A DNA stretch of 64,000 bases from the NCBI RefSeq assembly GCF_002091715.1, contig NZ_BDAG01000019.1, positions 53,873 to 117,872 on the forward strand. Direction: 5' to 3'. How positions within the stretch are numbered: position 1 is the stretch's first letter; each line of letters opens with the position of its first letter. The notes beneath the pieces were generated by a model. The model made no database searches, was not told the DNA's origin, and was given only the letters and a program-made list of their open reading frames with translations. The stretch is from Pseudomonas migulae NBRC 103157. GTDB taxonomy: Bacteria > Pseudomonadota > Gammaproteobacteria > Pseudomonadales > Pseudomonadaceae. Position numbers and translations under genes: made by a program. Of the stretch, positions 26,188-36,541 are shown piece after piece.

Positions 26188-28084
26188 CCTCCTTGCAACG
26201 CGCGCATTCCTCGCAGAACGGCGCGTCGCTTTTGAGGCTCAGAATCTGTGCGACGCTGAGTGCGGCGAGTTGTCTTTGGCTGCTCGACGCGCCCATTACC
26301 GGCATCGGTGCACCACCGAGTCCAATCGGAACGCTGCTGAAAATTCCGGCGGGCCCCATGTTGATCCAGTGTCCGCCCGCCTGAAGCGTGACGCTGACAC
26401 CACCGTCGATGACGATTTGCTCGCCGGCGCTTGCGTGGAATTGTCCGCTCGCTTTGAAAGTCTGGTGGGTGGCGGTGATGGATCGATCACCGTGAACATG
26501 CAGGGTATCGTTTGCACCAACAACCGCACTGCGCTGGTTGCCGACCTGAACGTGCATGTCTTGCAGCACATGCTGAGTCCAGTTTCGCTGGGCCCGCAGG
26601 TAGATTTCCTCGGCGCCTTTACGATCCTCGATGCGCAATTCGCTGTAACCGCCGCCTCCGGGACTGCTGTGGCTGCGGAAAATGCTGCGGGTTTTGTCGG
26701 CGGGCAGATTCAGTGGTACCGAGTTCGCACCATTGGGCACGCAGCCCATGACCATCGGTTTATCGACGTCGGCATCAAGGAACCCCACCAATACTTCCAT
26801 GCCGACCCGAGGAATCAGTGCGATGCCGCAGCCGTCATGCGCCCAACCCGTGGCGACGCGCAGCCAGCAACTGGAATGTTCGTTGCGCTTGCCGTCACGA
26901 TCCCAGGCGAACTGAACTTTGACGCGGCCGTGCTCGTCGCAGTGGATCTCGCTGTCACCCGGGCCCGTGACGACAGCCGTTTGATAACCGGTGAACGAGG
27001 GTTTGGCGATCTGAGCCGGGCGAAACGAAACATCCCACGGCGTAGCCAGAAAGGCATTGCGATAGCCTTGGACATCTTCCGGGTTGCTGCCGGCCATCTC
27101 TTCCAGCACTTGCGGCTGACGGCCATGGTGTTCGATTTGGGTGATCAGCCACAGGTCATTCCATGCCTGACGCGGATGCTCGGCCAGGTGCAGGAAATGC
27201 CCGCTGACCAAAGCAGACTCATCGCCCCGCCCTTCAGCCTGACGGTAGTCCGCGTTGTGCCGTTCAAGCGCTCGCTGAGCCAGCGCCCCGCCGTACTCGC
27301 GATCCGTGAACTGGCCAGGAAAGTGGTAATCCTCAAGGGCCGGCAGGTGTCCGTTGTCGATTCGGCTTTCAAGTTGCAGTCGCGGTTTATGGAAGTCGTA
27401 GTCGCGACGGGCTACCGCCGTGGTGCGGGTTTCCAGTCGTACGTTGAAGCAATTGATCGCTGGCGCATCTGCCGCCATGCCGGTGTCAGGCAAGTAAAGC
27501 GTCGGTTCGGCGATCAGCGGAAAAACCGTCTGGTCATCACCGAACACCAGCAGATGGCCATCGAGGCTGTGTTGAAAGTGGTAGTGAATGCCGATCTCGG
27601 CGCACAGGCGCTGGATGAACGCCAGATCGCTTTCCGCGTATTGCACGCAATACTCGCGATCAGGGTACTCGCGGCCGAGCTGAAACCTGAACGCGTCGCC
27701 CTGAATGCCATGGTCCTCAAGGATTTGCGCAATGATCGCCGGCACGCTTTTACGCTGGAAGATTCGCTGATTGATGCGCCGGTCAAGGTAGGTCAGACGT
27801 GGGCCAAGGCTGACCTGGTAATGCGTCAGACGCTGGCCGGAATCGCCCTGACCAACCCGAAATATCTGACCGTGAACACCGCAACCTTGCGCATCAAAAC
27901 TCAGAAAAGCCTGACGATGCAGGAGGCTTTCAAGCTCAATGTCCGGTCGCTCGCTGACCAGTTCCAGATCAAAACGGTAAGGCTGGCTGATGGCTTCCTT
28001 GCCGGTGAACTCAAGCACCTTGAGTCCATTCTGGTTGCCGTCGACGGTCAGCGTGAAGCGCGGTTGATTGGCGAGAGCGAACAT
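26171..28084 (-). CDS. vgrG: Type VI secretion spike protein VgrG
   Basis: A 637-residue VgrG, the trimeric tip of the T6SS puncturing device. The gp27-like base (FTLTVDGNQNGLKVLEFTGKE... SDLAFIQRLCAEIGIHYHFQHS) is followed by the gp5-like OB region (TAVVTGPGDSEIHCDEHGRVKVQFAWDRDGK; SCWLRVATGWAHDGCGIALIPRVGMEVLVGFLDADVDKPMVMGCVPNG), and a beta-helical needle with DUF2345-like repeats (YLRAQRNWTQHVLQDMHVQVGN). The last residues, CEECARCKEGVCAA, form a short cysteine-rich tail. No T6SS structural genes are in the window, so this is an orphan vgrG cassette that depends on an apparatus encoded elsewhere. It heads the operon vgrG-DUF4123-rhs-immunity. Confidence 0.96.
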   Translation of the reverse strand: MFALANQPRFTLTVDGNQNGLKVLEFTGKEAISQPYRFDLELVSERPDIELESLLHRQAFLSFDAQGCGVHGQIFRVGQGDSGQRLTHYQVSLGPRLTYLDRRINQRIFQRKSVPAIIAQILEDHGIQGDAFRFQLGREYPDREYCVQYAESDLAFIQRLCAEIGIHYHFQHSLDGHLLVFGDDQTVFPLIAEPTLYLPDTGMAADAPAINCFNVRLETRTTAVARRDYDFHKPRLQLESRIDNGHLPALEDYHFPGQFTDREYGGALAQRALERHNADYRQAEGRGDESALVSGHFLHLAEHPRQAWNDLWLITQIEHHGRQPQVLEEMAGSNPEDVQGYRNAFLATPWDVSFRPAQIAKPSFTGYQTAVVTGPGDSEIHCDEHGRVKVQFAWDRDGKRNEHSSCWLRVATGWAHDGCGIALIPRVGMEVLVGFLDADVDKPMVMGCVPNGANSVPLNLPADKTRSIFRSHSSPGGGGYSELRIEDRKGAEEIYLRAQRNWTQHVLQDMHVQVGNQRSAVVGANDTLHVHGDRSITATHQTFKASGQFHASAGEQIVIDGGVSVTLQAGGHWINMGPAGIFSSVPIGLGGAPMPVMGASSSQRQLAALSVAQILSLKSDAPFCEECARCKEGVCAA

Positions 28085-28248
28085 CCGATGTGTCTCTGCA
28101 GAATGAAGGCGGGCGATTCTGCATGAGCGACAAGGGGTGCTGACGAAGGGACAGGAAACTCAGATTTATCGTGTTTTTTTAGAGATTTTTCCTTCGAAAA
28201 TCGGTGTGTTTGGCTACAGACATTACCTTCGGAAGCGCCACCGCCCCA

Positions 28249-28340
28249 CTGTGGGAGCGGGCTTGCTCGCGAAAGCGGTCAATCATTCAACGGTGATGCC
28301 GACTGACAGACCGCTTTAGCGAGCAAGCCCGCTCCCACAA
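28249..28340. repeat. REP pair (inverted)
   Basis: CTGTGGGAGCGGGCTTGCTC and GAGCAAGCCCGCTCCCACA are perfect outer arms, with AAAGCGGTC / GACCGCTTT inside. The 368-base gap 28085-28452 also holds the putP terminator; 28085-28248 is the AT-richer vgrG upstream region, where its promoter must lie. Confidence 0.88.
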
Positions 28341-28375
28341 GGGGTCTGCGAAGCTTCATCCCCATCCGGAAGACC

Positions 28376-28414
28376 AAAAAAAACGGCCCGCCTCCAAAGG
28401 AAGCGGGCCGTTTT
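28376..28414 (-). terminator. Rho-independent terminator of putP (probably bidirectional)
   Basis: CGGCCCGC (28384-28391) and GCGGGCCG (28403-28410) form an 8-bp stem. On the minus strand it is followed by eight Ts (complement of 28376-28383), and on the plus strand by TTTT (28411-28414). It lies 39 bases beyond the putP stop. Confidence 0.93.
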
Positions 28415-28452
28415 CATGTTCGGCGAAAGGTCAGAGCCTCAGCTCATCCCGA

Positions 28453-29937
28453 TCACTTGTTCAGGCGGAAATCAGCCTCGGCAGCGGCAAAGCGATGAAG
28501 CATGCCGGCAGTCGGGTTGCCCAGTTTGCTGACGATGTAGATCGCCAGGCTGGCGAAAATGAAACCAGGGATGATTTCGTACAGACCCAGCAGTTCGAAG
28601 TGTTTCCACACGATCACGGTGATCGCGCCGACCAGAATACCGGCCAATGCGCCGTTACGGGTCATGTCTTTCCAGATCACGGAGATCAGGACGACCGGAC
28701 CGAACGCAGCACCGAAACCGGCCCAGGCGTAGCTGACCAGACCCAGTACACGGTTGTTCGGGTTAGCCGCCAGAGCGATGGCGACCAGGGCAACCAGCAG
28801 CACCATGGCGCGGCCGACCCAGACCAGCTCAACCTGGGAAGCGGATTTACGCAGGAAAGTCTTGTAGAAGTCTTCGGTCAGGGCGCTCGAGCACACCAGC
28901 AGCTGGCAGCTCAACGTACTCATCACGGCAGCCAGAATGGCCGACAGCAGTACACCGGCAACCCACGGGTTGAACAGGATTTTCGCCAGCTCGATGAACA
29001 CGCGCTCGTGGTTTTCGGTCACAGGACCGGCCAGTTCAGGGTGGGCCGAGAAGTACGCGATACCAAAGAAGCCTACAGCGACAGTGCCGCCCAGGCACAG
29101 GATCATCCAGGTCATGGAGATACGGCGAGCGTTGGCGATCGACTTGACCGAATCCGCGGCCATGAAACGCGCCAGGATGTGCGGCTGGCCGAAGTAACCC
29201 AAGCCCCAGCCCATCAGCGAGATGATGCCGATGAAGGTGGTGTTTTTAAGCATGTCGAAGTTGCTGGCGTCTTGCGCTTCGATGGCCAGGAACGTGGTGT
29301 CAACGCCACCGGTGGCCAGCAGCACGATGATCGGCGTCAGCAACAGGGCGAAGATCATCAGCGTGGCTTGTACGGTGTCAGTCCAGCTGACGGCCAGGAA
29401 ACCGCCGACGAAGGTGTAGGCAATTGTCGCCGCAGCACCGGCCCACAGCGCTGTCTCGTAGGACATGCCGAAGGTGCTTTCGAACAGACGGGCACCAGCC
29501 ACGATGCCGGAAGCGCAGTAGATGGTGAAGAACACCAGGATCACAACCGCGGAGATGATCCGCAGCAGGCCGCTTTTGTCTTCGAAACGGCTGGAGAAGT
29601 AATCCGGTAGAGTCAGCGCATCACCGTTGTGCTCGGTCTGCACGCGCAGACGGCCGGCGACGAACAGCCAGTTCAGGTAAGCACCGATGATCAGGCCGAT
29701 GGCGATCCAGCTTTCGGACAGGCCGGACATGTAGATAGCGCCCGGCAGGCCCATCAACAACCAGCCGCTCATGTCGGAGGCGCCGGCGGACAATGCAGTC
29801 ACGACGCTGCCCAGGCTGCGACCGCCCAGAATGTAGTCAGAAAGGTTGTTGGTGGAGCGATAGGCCATGAAGCCGATCAGCACCATTGCTGCGATGTAGA
29901 TCACGAACGTGATCAGGGTTGGATTGCTTACGCTCAT
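28453..29937 (-). CDS. putP: Sodium/proline symporter PutP
   Basis: A 494-residue inner-membrane symporter of the solute:sodium symporter family, which imports proline with Na+. The start ATG at 29937 gives MSVSNPTLITFVIYIAAMVL, normal for PutP; upstream in-frame sequence belongs to the regulatory region. About 13 membrane segments are visible. Diagnostic motifs are YRSTNNLSDYILGGRSLGSVVTALSAGASDMSGWLLMGLPGA in the first third (R/GGRSLG; SAGASDMSGWL, the sodium-binding region) and GWGLGYFGQPHILARFMA. It is divergent from putA; both probably respond to the PutA operator motifs between them. Confidence 0.97.
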   Translation of the reverse strand: MSVSNPTLITFVIYIAAMVLIGFMAYRSTNNLSDYILGGRSLGSVVTALSAGASDMSGWLLMGLPGAIYMSGLSESWIAIGLIIGAYLNWLFVAGRLRVQTEHNGDALTLPDYFSSRFEDKSGLLRIISAVVILVFFTIYCASGIVAGARLFESTFGMSYETALWAGAAATIAYTFVGGFLAVSWTDTVQATLMIFALLLTPIIVLLATGGVDTTFLAIEAQDASNFDMLKNTTFIGIISLMGWGLGYFGQPHILARFMAADSVKSIANARRISMTWMILCLGGTVAVGFFGIAYFSAHPELAGPVTENHERVFIELAKILFNPWVAGVLLSAILAAVMSTLSCQLLVCSSALTEDFYKTFLRKSASQVELVWVGRAMVLLVALVAIALAANPNNRVLGLVSYAWAGFGAAFGPVVLISVIWKDMTRNGALAGILVGAITVIVWKHFELLGLYEIIPGFIFASLAIYIVSKLGNPTAGMLHRFAAAEADFRLNK

Positions 29938-30088
29938 TAAGTTACGCCCTGGCTTTGTTTTTATGTAGCGGCGGTTTTTGTTAACCGCTCGCAAACGACG
30001 ACGTTTGGCAGACGATTGTGGATCCCGCGCATTTATGACTGATGTTTCCCCAGGAAAGCCATCAGCCGGTACACCTGTCTTTTTGACC

Positions 30089-30328
30089 GGTTGCACCTTG
30101 GCCGCGAATGCTATTCAACAAAGCAAATAAGGTGCAACCCATTTCTCGAGAATAAGTTGCACCCAGTCGGATTTTCCCGAAAAAAGGCGGTTTTTGCTTC
30201 CTTTTAGCGCAGTCAACGACCGTTGCTAGAATTAAAAGCACCAAGCAAGTGCGGTACGTCCGTACCGGAATTTAATTCCTGACGAGCTGCTTATTATTCC
30301 GACAAAAAAAGGGTTGCACCCGGTTGCA
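30089..30328. promoter_or_regulatory. Five GTTGCA PutA-operator motifs in the putP-putA gap
   Basis: GTTGCA occurs at 30090-30095, 30156-30161, 30313-30318 and 30323-30328, and inverted (TGCAAC) at 30133-30138. Each sits in a longer GGTTGCACC-like context, and the last two form a 10-base-spaced tandem. GTTGCA is the core bound by the ribbon-helix-helix domain of E. coli PutA, and the putA product here has the same domain. Sites cluster near each promoter, three towards putP and two towards putA. The 463-base gap 29938-30400 shows nothing else that I can name. Confidence 0.8.
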
Positions 30329-30400
30329 CCTCAAAGATTGCCCAGCTAATCTTGCCGCCAGCTGATGCCACGCGGTCGTGGCAAACATGAGGATAAAAAT

Positions 30401-33400
30401 ATGGCTACCACCACCCTTGGGGTCAAACTTGATGACCCGACCCGCGAGCGCCTAAAGGCCGCCGCGACCTCGATTGATCGCACGCCGCACTGGCTGATCA
30501 AGCAGGCAATTTTCAATTACCTGGAAAAACTCGAGGGTGGTGCAACCCTGACCGAGCTGAACGGCCTGACCGCCAAAGAAGCTGACGACAGTGGCGAAGT
30601 CCATGTCGACCACGCGCACCAGTGCTTCCTCGAGTTCGCCGAAAGCATCCTGCCGCAATCGGTACTGCGCGCTTCGATCACCGCTGCTTACCGTCGTCCT
30701 GAGCCGGAAGTGGTGCCAATGCTGATCGAACAGGCTCGCTTGCCGGTCGCCATGGCCGAAGCCACCAACAAGCTGGCTGCCTCGATTGCCGAAAAACTGC
30801 GCAATCAGAAGAGCGCCGGCGGCCGAGCCGGGATTGTTCAAGGCCTGTTGCAGGAATTTTCCCTGTCGTCCCAGGAAGGCGTGGCGCTGATGTGCCTGGC
30901 CGAAGCGCTGCTGCGCATCCCGGACAAAGGCACTCGCGACGCACTGATTCGCGACAAAATCAGCACCGGCAACTGGCAGCCGCACTTGGGCAACAGCCCG
31001 TCGCTGTTCGTCAACGCCGCCACCTGGGGTCTGCTGCTGACCGGAAAACTGGTCGCCACCCATAATGAAGCGGGCCTGACTTCTTCCCTGAGCCGCATCA
31101 TCGGCAAGAGCGGCGAGCCGATGATCCGCAAGGGCGTCGACATGGCCATGCGCCTGATGGGCGAGCAGTTCGTCACCGGCGAAACCATCGCCGAAGCCCT
31201 GGCCAACGCGAGCAAGTTCGAAGCCAAAGGCTTCCGCTATTCCTACGACATGCTGGGTGAAGCCGCACTCACCGAGCACGACGCCCAGAAGTACCTGGCC
31301 TCGTATGAACAAGCCATCCACTCGATCGGCAAAGCGTCCCACGGTCGTGGGATTTATGAAGGCCCGGGCATTTCCATCAAGCTCTCGGCACTGCACCCGC
31401 GTTACAGCCGTGCGCAGTACGAGCGCGTGATGGACGAGTTGTACCCGCGCCTGTTGTCGCTGACCCTGCTGGCCAAGCAATACGACATCGGCCTGAACAT
31501 CGACGCCGAAGAAGCCGACCGCCTCGAGCTGTCGCTGGATCTGCTGGAGCGCCTGTGCTTCGAGCCGCAATTGACCGGCTGGAACGGCATCGGTTTCGTG
31601 ATCCAGGCCTATCAGAAGCGTTGCCCGTATGTGATCGATTACGTAATCGACCTGGCGCGTCGCAGCCGTCATCGCCTGATGATCCGACTGGTAAAAGGCG
31701 CGTACTGGGATAGCGAAATCAAGCGCGCCCAGGTCGAAGGCCTGGAAGGCTATCCGGTCTACACCCGCAAGGTGTACACCGACGTTTCCTACATCGCCTG
31801 CGCACGCAAACTGCTGTCGGTGCCGGAAGTCATCTACCCGCAGTTCGCCACGCACAACGCCCACACCCTGTCGGCCATTTACCACATTGCCGGTCAGAAC
31901 TATTACCCGGGTCAGTACGAGTTCCAGTGCCTGCACGGCATGGGTGAACCGCTGTACGAACAGGTTGTAGGTAAAGTTTCCGAAGGCAAGCTGAACCGTC
32001 CGTGCCGCGTGTACGCTCCGGTCGGCACTCACGAAACACTGTTGGCGTACCTGGTGCGTCGCCTGCTGGAAAACGGCGCGAACACCTCGTTCGTTAACCG
32101 GATCGCCGACCAGTCCATTTCGATTCAGGAGCTGGTGGCCGATCCAGTGGCCAGCATCGAGCAGATGGCGACGCTGGAAGGCGGCTTCGGCCTGCCGCAC
32201 CCGCGTATTCCGCTGCCGCGTGATCTTTATGGTGCCGAGCGCGCCAACTCCAGCGGCATCGACATGGCCAACGAACATCGTCTGGCTTCGCTGTCGTGTG
32301 CTTTGCTGGCCACTGCTCATAACCACTGGAAAGCCGCGCCGATGCTCGGTTGCGTCTCCAGCACTGAAACGCCTGCACCGGTATTGAACCCGTCCGACTT
32401 GCGCGACGTGGTCGGCCACGTACAGGAAGCCACCGTCGAAGACGTCGACAACGCGATCCAGTGCGCCCTCAACGCTGCGCCGATCTGGCAGGCCACCCCG
32501 CCCGCCGAACGCGCCGCGATTCTGGAACGTGCCGCCGATTTGATGGAAGGCGAGATCCAGCCGCTGATGGGCCTGTTGGCTCGCGAAGCCGGCAAGACCT
32601 TCGCCAACGCCATCGCCGAAGTGCGTGAAGCCGTGGACTTCCTGCGTTATTACGCCGTGCAGGCGCGCAACGATTTCACCAACGACGCCCACCGCCCGCT
32701 GGGCCCGGTGGTCTGCATCAGCCCTTGGAACTTCCCGCTGGCGATCTTCAGCGGCCAGGTCGCTGCAGCACTGGCCGCCGGTAACCCGGTATTGGCCAAG
32801 CCTGCGGAGCAAACCCCGCTGGTCGCGGCTCAAGCCGTGCGCCTGATGCTCGAAGCCGGGATTCCGGAAGGCGTGCTGCAACTGCTGCCGGGCCGTGGCG
32901 AAACCGTCGGCGCCCGTCTGGTCGGCGACGACCGGGTCAAAGGCGTGATGTTCACCGGTTCCACCGAAGTTGCTCGCTTGCTGCAACGCAACGTCGCCGG
33001 TCGCCTGGATGCACAGGGTCGTCCGATTCCGCTGATCGCTGAAACGGGCGGCCAGAACGCGATGATCGTCGACTCCTCGGCACTGACCGAACAAGTCGTG
33101 ATCGACGTGGTGTCGTCGGCCTTCGACAGCGCCGGTCAACGTTGCTCGGCTCTGCGTGTACTTTGCTTGCAGGAAGATTCCGCAGACCGCGTCATCGAAA
33201 TGCTCAAGGGCGCCATGGCTGAATGCCGACTCGGCAACCCGGAGCGCCTGTCCGTAGACATCGGCCCGGTGATCGACGCCGAAGCCAAGGCTGGCATCGA
33301 GAAGCACATCCAGGCCATGCGTGACAAAGGTCGCAATGTGTATCAGGTGGCGATTGCCAACAGCGAAGAAGTCAAACGCGGCACCTTCGTGATGCCAACG

Positions 33401-34354
33401 CTGATCGAACTGGAAAGCTTTGACGAACTGCAACGCGAGATCTTCGGTCCGGTGCTGCACGTGGTTCGCTACAAGCGCAAGGACATCGACCAGTTGATCG
33501 GCCAGATCAACGCTTCCGGTTATGGCCTGACCCTGGGCGTGCACACCCGCATCGACGAGACCATCGCCAAGGTGATCGACAACGTCAATGCCGGTAACGT
33601 CTACGTGAACCGCAACATCGTTGGCGCCGTGGTCGGCGTGCAACCGTTCGGTGGCGAAGGCCTGTCGGGCACCGGCCCGAAAGCCGGTGGTCCGTTGTAC
33701 CTGTACCGCCTGCTGTCGACACGTCCTACCGATGCAATCGAACAATCCTTCGCTCGCGGCGACGCCGTCACTGCACCGGATGTTCGTCTGCGTGACGCCA
33801 TGAGCAAACCGTTGACCGCGCTGCAAGCCTGGGCCGACAGCAACAAGTTCAGCGACCTGAGCGCCCTGTGCGCGCAGTTCGCGGCGCAATCGCAAAGCGG
33901 GATCACCCGTGTTCTGGCGGGCCCGACCGGCGAACGCAACAGCTACGCCATCCTGCCGCGTGAACACGTGCTGTGCCTGGCGGAAGTCGAAGGCGATCTG
34001 CTGACGCAACTGGCGGCGGTATTGGCCGTCGGCGGTTCGGCCGTATGGCCGGAAGCTGACTTGACCAAGGCACTGTTCGCACGTCTGCCGAAGGAAGTTC
34101 AGGCGAAGATCAAACGGGTTGCCGACTGGAACAAGGACGAAGTGGTGTTTGATGCAGTTCTGCATCACGGCCATTCCGACCAGCTGCGTGCGGTGTGTCA
34201 GCAAGTGGCCAAGCGTGCCGGGGCGATTGTCGGGGTCCATGGGTTGTCCCAGGGCGAGACCAACATTGCGCTGGAACGTCTGGTGATCGAGCGTGCGCTG
34301 AGTGTTAACACCGCGGCGGCGGGTGGTAATGCGAGCTTGATGACGATCGGCTAA
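30401..34354 (+). CDS. putA: Trifunctional proline utilisation protein PutA
   Basis: A 1317-residue protein that oxidises proline to glutamate and represses the put genes. ATG at 30401 (GAGG at 30389-30392) gives [23 protein letters not shown], the ribbon-helix-helix DNA-binding domain (residues 1-46). The proline dehydrogenase barrel follows ([52 protein letters not shown] binding). The P5C dehydrogenase domain has [27 protein letters not shown], and catalytic Cys915 in [14 protein letters not shown]-terminal extension completes the trifunctional type. When proline is present, reduced FAD moves PutA to the membrane and frees the operators. Confidence 0.97.
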   Translation: MATTTLGVKLDDPTRERLKAAATSIDRTPHWLIKQAIFNYLEKLEGGATLTELNGLTAKEADDSGEVHVDHAHQCFLEFAESILPQSVLRASITAAYRRPEPEVVPMLIEQARLPVAMAEATNKLAASIAEKLRNQKSAGGRAGIVQGLLQEFSLSSQEGVALMCLAEALLRIPDKGTRDALIRDKISTGNWQPHLGNSPSLFVNAATWGLLLTGKLVATHNEAGLTSSLSRIIGKSGEPMIRKGVDMAMRLMGEQFVTGETIAEALANASKFEAKGFRYSYDMLGEAALTEHDAQKYLASYEQAIHSIGKASHGRGIYEGPGISIKLSALHPRYSRAQYERVMDELYPRLLSLTLLAKQYDIGLNIDAEEADRLELSLDLLERLCFEPQLTGWNGIGFVIQAYQKRCPYVIDYVIDLARRSRHRLMIRLVKGAYWDSEIKRAQVEGLEGYPVYTRKVYTDVSYIACARKLLSVPEVIYPQFATHNAHTLSAIYHIAGQNYYPGQYEFQCLHGMGEPLYEQVVGKVSEGKLNRPCRVYAPVGTHETLLAYLVRRLLENGANTSFVNRIADQSISIQELVADPVASIEQMATLEGGFGLPHPRIPLPRDLYGAERANSSGIDMANEHRLASLSCALLATAHNHWKAAPMLGCVSSTETPAPVLNPSDLRDVVGHVQEATVEDVDNAIQCALNAAPIWQATPPAERAAILERAADLMEGEIQPLMGLLAREAGKTFANAIAEVREAVDFLRYYAVQARNDFTNDAHRPLGPVVCISPWNFPLAIFSGQVAAALAAGNPVLAKPAEQTPLVAAQAVRLMLEAGIPEGVLQLLPGRGETVGARLVGDDRVKGVMFTGSTEVARLLQRNVAGRLDAQGRPIPLIAETGGQNAMIVDSSALTEQVVIDVVSSAFDSAGQRCSALRVLCLQEDSADRVIEMLKGAMAECRLGNPERLSVDIGPVIDAEAKAGIEKHIQAMRDKGRNVYQVAIANSEEVKRGTFVMPTLIELESFDELQREIFGPVLHVVRYKRKDIDQLIGQINASGYGLTLGVHTRIDETIAKVIDNVNAGNVYVNRNIVGAVVGVQPFGGEGLSGTGPKAGGPLYLYRLLSTRPTDAIEQSFARGDAVTAPDVRLRDAMSKPLTALQAWADSNKFSDLSALCAQFAAQSQSGITRVLAGPTGERNSYAILPREHVLCLAEVEGDLLTQLAAVLAVGGSAVWPEADLTKALFARLPKEVQAKIKRVADWNKDEVVFDAVLHHGHSDQLRAVCQQVAKRAGAIVGVHGLSQGETNIALERLVIERALSVNTAAAGGNASLMTIG

Positions 34355-34379
34355 TCACCGATTCGTAAAGCGACACAAA

Positions 34380-34409
34380 ATGGGCGCCCTTACCGGCGCC
34401 CATTTTTTT
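34380..34409 (+). terminator. Rho-independent terminator of putA
   Basis: ATGGGCGCC (34380-34388), loop CTTACC and GGCGCCCAT (34395-34403) are followed by a run of Ts to 34409. It lies 26 bases after the putA stop. Confidence 0.95.
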
Positions 34410-34410
34410 G

Positions 34411-34496
34411 CCTTGCAGGAGCCGGCTTGCTGGCGATCAATGCACTGCGGTGGCTCTGATGCACCGCCATCGCCAGCAAGCCGGCTCCTACAAGGT
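34411..34496. repeat. REP pair (inverted)
   Basis: TGCAGGAGCCGGCTTGCTGG and CCAGCAAGCCGGCTCCTACA are the outer arms, immediately after the putA terminator and upstream of the acyl-CoA dehydrogenase gene. Confidence 0.88.
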
Positions 34497-34591
34497 TCGT
34501 GTTTGGCCTGTGCATCACCGACATCAATCATCCTGTTCAGCCTCTATTCCCACGCCTAGACTCGGCCCATTCCAAAAAAAGGTAGGCCGCC

Positions 34592-36394
34592 ATGTCCGAG
34601 ACGTTGCTCAGTTCCCGCAATCTGGCTTTCGAGCTGTACGAAGTCCTCGATGCCGAAGGCCTGACCCAGCGTGAGCGTTTCGCCGAGCACAACCGCGAAA
34701 CCTTCGATGCTGCCATCGGCACCGCTCGCAGCATTGCCGAGAAGTTCTTCGCCCCGCACAACCGCAAGGGTGACGAGAACGAGCCACGCTACGAGGATGG
34801 TCAGGCGATTCTGATTCCGGAAGTCAAACCGGCGGTGGATGCCTTTCTCGAAGCTGGCTTCCTCAACGCCGCGCGCAGTTTCGACGCCGGCGGCATGCAA
34901 CTTCCTACGCTGTTGTCCCAGGCCTGCTTCGCGCATTTTCAGTCAGCCAACGCGGCGTCGACCTCGTACCCGTTCCTGACCATGGGCGCGGCGAACCTGA
35001 TCGAAAGCTTCGGCACGGCTGAGCAGAAACAACGCTTCCTGCAACCGATGATCGACGGCCGCTTTTTCGGCACCATGGCGCTGACCGAACCCCATGCCGG
35101 TTCGTCGCTGTCGGATATTCGTACGCGCGCGGAGCCGGCGTCTGACGGTACTTATCGCCTGAAGGGCAACAAGATTTTCATCTCCGGCGGCGATCACCCG
35201 CTGTCGGAAAACATCGTGCACATGGTGCTGGCCAAGTTGCCGGACGCACCGGCCGGGGTGAAGGGCATTTCGCTGTTTATCGTGCCCAAGTTCCTGGTCA
35301 ACGATGACGGCAGCCTGGGCAAGCGCAATGACGTGTTGCTGGCCGGTCTGTTCCACAAGATGGGCTGGCGCGGCACCACCTCCACGGCGCTGAACTTCGG
35401 CGACAACGGCGAGTGCGTCGGCTATCTGGTGGGCAAGCCGCACCACGGTTTGAGCTACATGTTCCAGATGATGAACGAGGCGCGGATCGGCGTCGGCATG
35501 GGCGCGGTGATGCTCGGTTACGCCGGTTACCTGTATTCGCTGGAGTACGCGCGCGAGCGTCCACAGGGCCGCGTGCCAGACAGCAAGGACCCGAACACCG
35601 CGCCGGTGGCGATCATTCAACATGCCGACGTGAAACGCATGTTGCTGACGCAAAAAGCCTACGTCGAAGGCTCGTTCGACCTTGGGCTGTACGCGGCGCG
35701 ATTGTTCGACGACACCACGACACTGGCGACCGAAGCCGAGCGCCAACAGGCGCATGAGCTGCTGGATTTACTGACGCCGATCGTCAAGTCCTGGCCCTCG
35801 GAGTTTTGCCTGAAGGCCAACGAACTGGCGATCCAGATTCTCGGCGGTCACGGTTACACCCGTGAGTATCCGGTGGAGCAGTACTACCGCGACAACCGTC
35901 TGAACCCAATTCATGAAGGCACCCACGGCATTCAGTCGCTCGACCTGTTGGGGCGCAAACTGGCGCAGAACGGAGGTGCGGGGCTCAAGCAGTTGATCCG
36001 TCTGATCGCCGATACTGCCGAGCGCGCTCATGCATACGAATCGTTAACCCCGTTGCGTGAACCACTGGAGAAACTGGTAGCGCGCTTGCAGACAGTGACC
36101 ATTGGCTTGCTGACCGATCTGGGGCAAGGCAAGGTCAACAGCAGCCTGGCGAACTCGGCGCTGTACCTGAAAGTGTTCGGGCACATGGTGATTGGCTGGC
36201 GCTGGCTGGAGCAGGCGATTCGTGCCGAGGAGGGGTTGGCCAAGGGGAATGCGGCGGATGTGAACTTCTATAAAGGCAAACTGCAGGCGGCGCGGTATTT
36301 CCTGACGTGGGAAGTGCCGGGTTGCCACCATGAATTGGCGCTTCTTGAGGCGCGGGATGATGTTTGTCTTGGGATGCAGGATAAGTGGTTTTAA
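34592..36394 (+). CDS. Acyl-CoA dehydrogenase (long, DmdC-like architecture)
   Basis: A 600-residue FAD-dependent acyl-CoA dehydrogenase, longer than the usual 380-residue form because of a C-terminal helical extension, as in the DmdC/AcdA-type subgroup. FAD and substrate motifs are visible: MALTEPHAGSSLSDIRTRA (residues about 165-183), RLKGNKIFISGGDHPLSENIVHMVLA, and IQILGGHGYTREYPVEQYYRD. The catalytic glutamate is probably E442 in NPIHEGTHGIQSLDLLGRKL. The C-terminal domain runs from about 460 to 600. Substrate is unknown: fatty acyl-CoA or a thioether acyl-CoA are both possible. It is the counterpart of PA5020 by position as I remember it. Separated from putA by terminator and REP, so a separate transcript. 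Confidence 0.88.
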   Translation: MSETLLSSRNLAFELYEVLDAEGLTQRERFAEHNRETFDAAIGTARSIAEKFFAPHNRKGDENEPRYEDGQAILIPEVKPAVDAFLEAGFLNAARSFDAGGMQLPTLLSQACFAHFQSANAASTSYPFLTMGAANLIESFGTAEQKQRFLQPMIDGRFFGTMALTEPHAGSSLSDIRTRAEPASDGTYRLKGNKIFISGGDHPLSENIVHMVLAKLPDAPAGVKGISLFIVPKFLVNDDGSLGKRNDVLLAGLFHKMGWRGTTSTALNFGDNGECVGYLVGKPHHGLSYMFQMMNEARIGVGMGAVMLGYAGYLYSLEYARERPQGRVPDSKDPNTAPVAIIQHADVKRMLLTQKAYVEGSFDLGLYAARLFDDTTTLATEAERQQAHELLDLLTPIVKSWPSEFCLKANELAIQILGGHGYTREYPVEQYYRDNRLNPIHEGTHGIQSLDLLGRKLAQNGGAGLKQLIRLIADTAERAHAYESLTPLREPLEKLVARLQTVTIGLLTDLGQGKVNSSLANSALYLKVFGHMVIGWRWLEQAIRAEEGLAKGNAADVNFYKGKLQAARYFLTWEVPGCHHELALLEARDDVCLGMQDKWF

Positions 36395-36423
36395 CTAAAG
36401 CACTTGTAGTGCTGCTGAAATCC

Positions 36424-36518
36424 AATCGCGGGCAAGCCCGCTCCCACAGGATCTCTGTGTTGAACACATTCGCTGTTAACAACACTGGTCCCTGTGGGAG
36501 CGAGCTTGCCCGCGATGG
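36424..36518. repeat. REP pair (inverted)
   Basis: ATCGCGGGCAAGCCCGCTCC and GGAGCGAGCTTGCCCGCGAT are inverted arms between the convergent acyl-CoA dehydrogenase and chemoreceptor genes. The spacer contains AACACATTCGCTGTTAACAA. Confidence 0.85.
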
Positions 36519-36541
36519 CGTCAGCACGAGCGACGCATTTA

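Noticed and set aside
30452..34240. Open frame of 1262 codons on the minus strand inside putA
   Set aside because: Shadow of the putA codon bias; low-complexity His/Gln/Arg-rich translation without domains.
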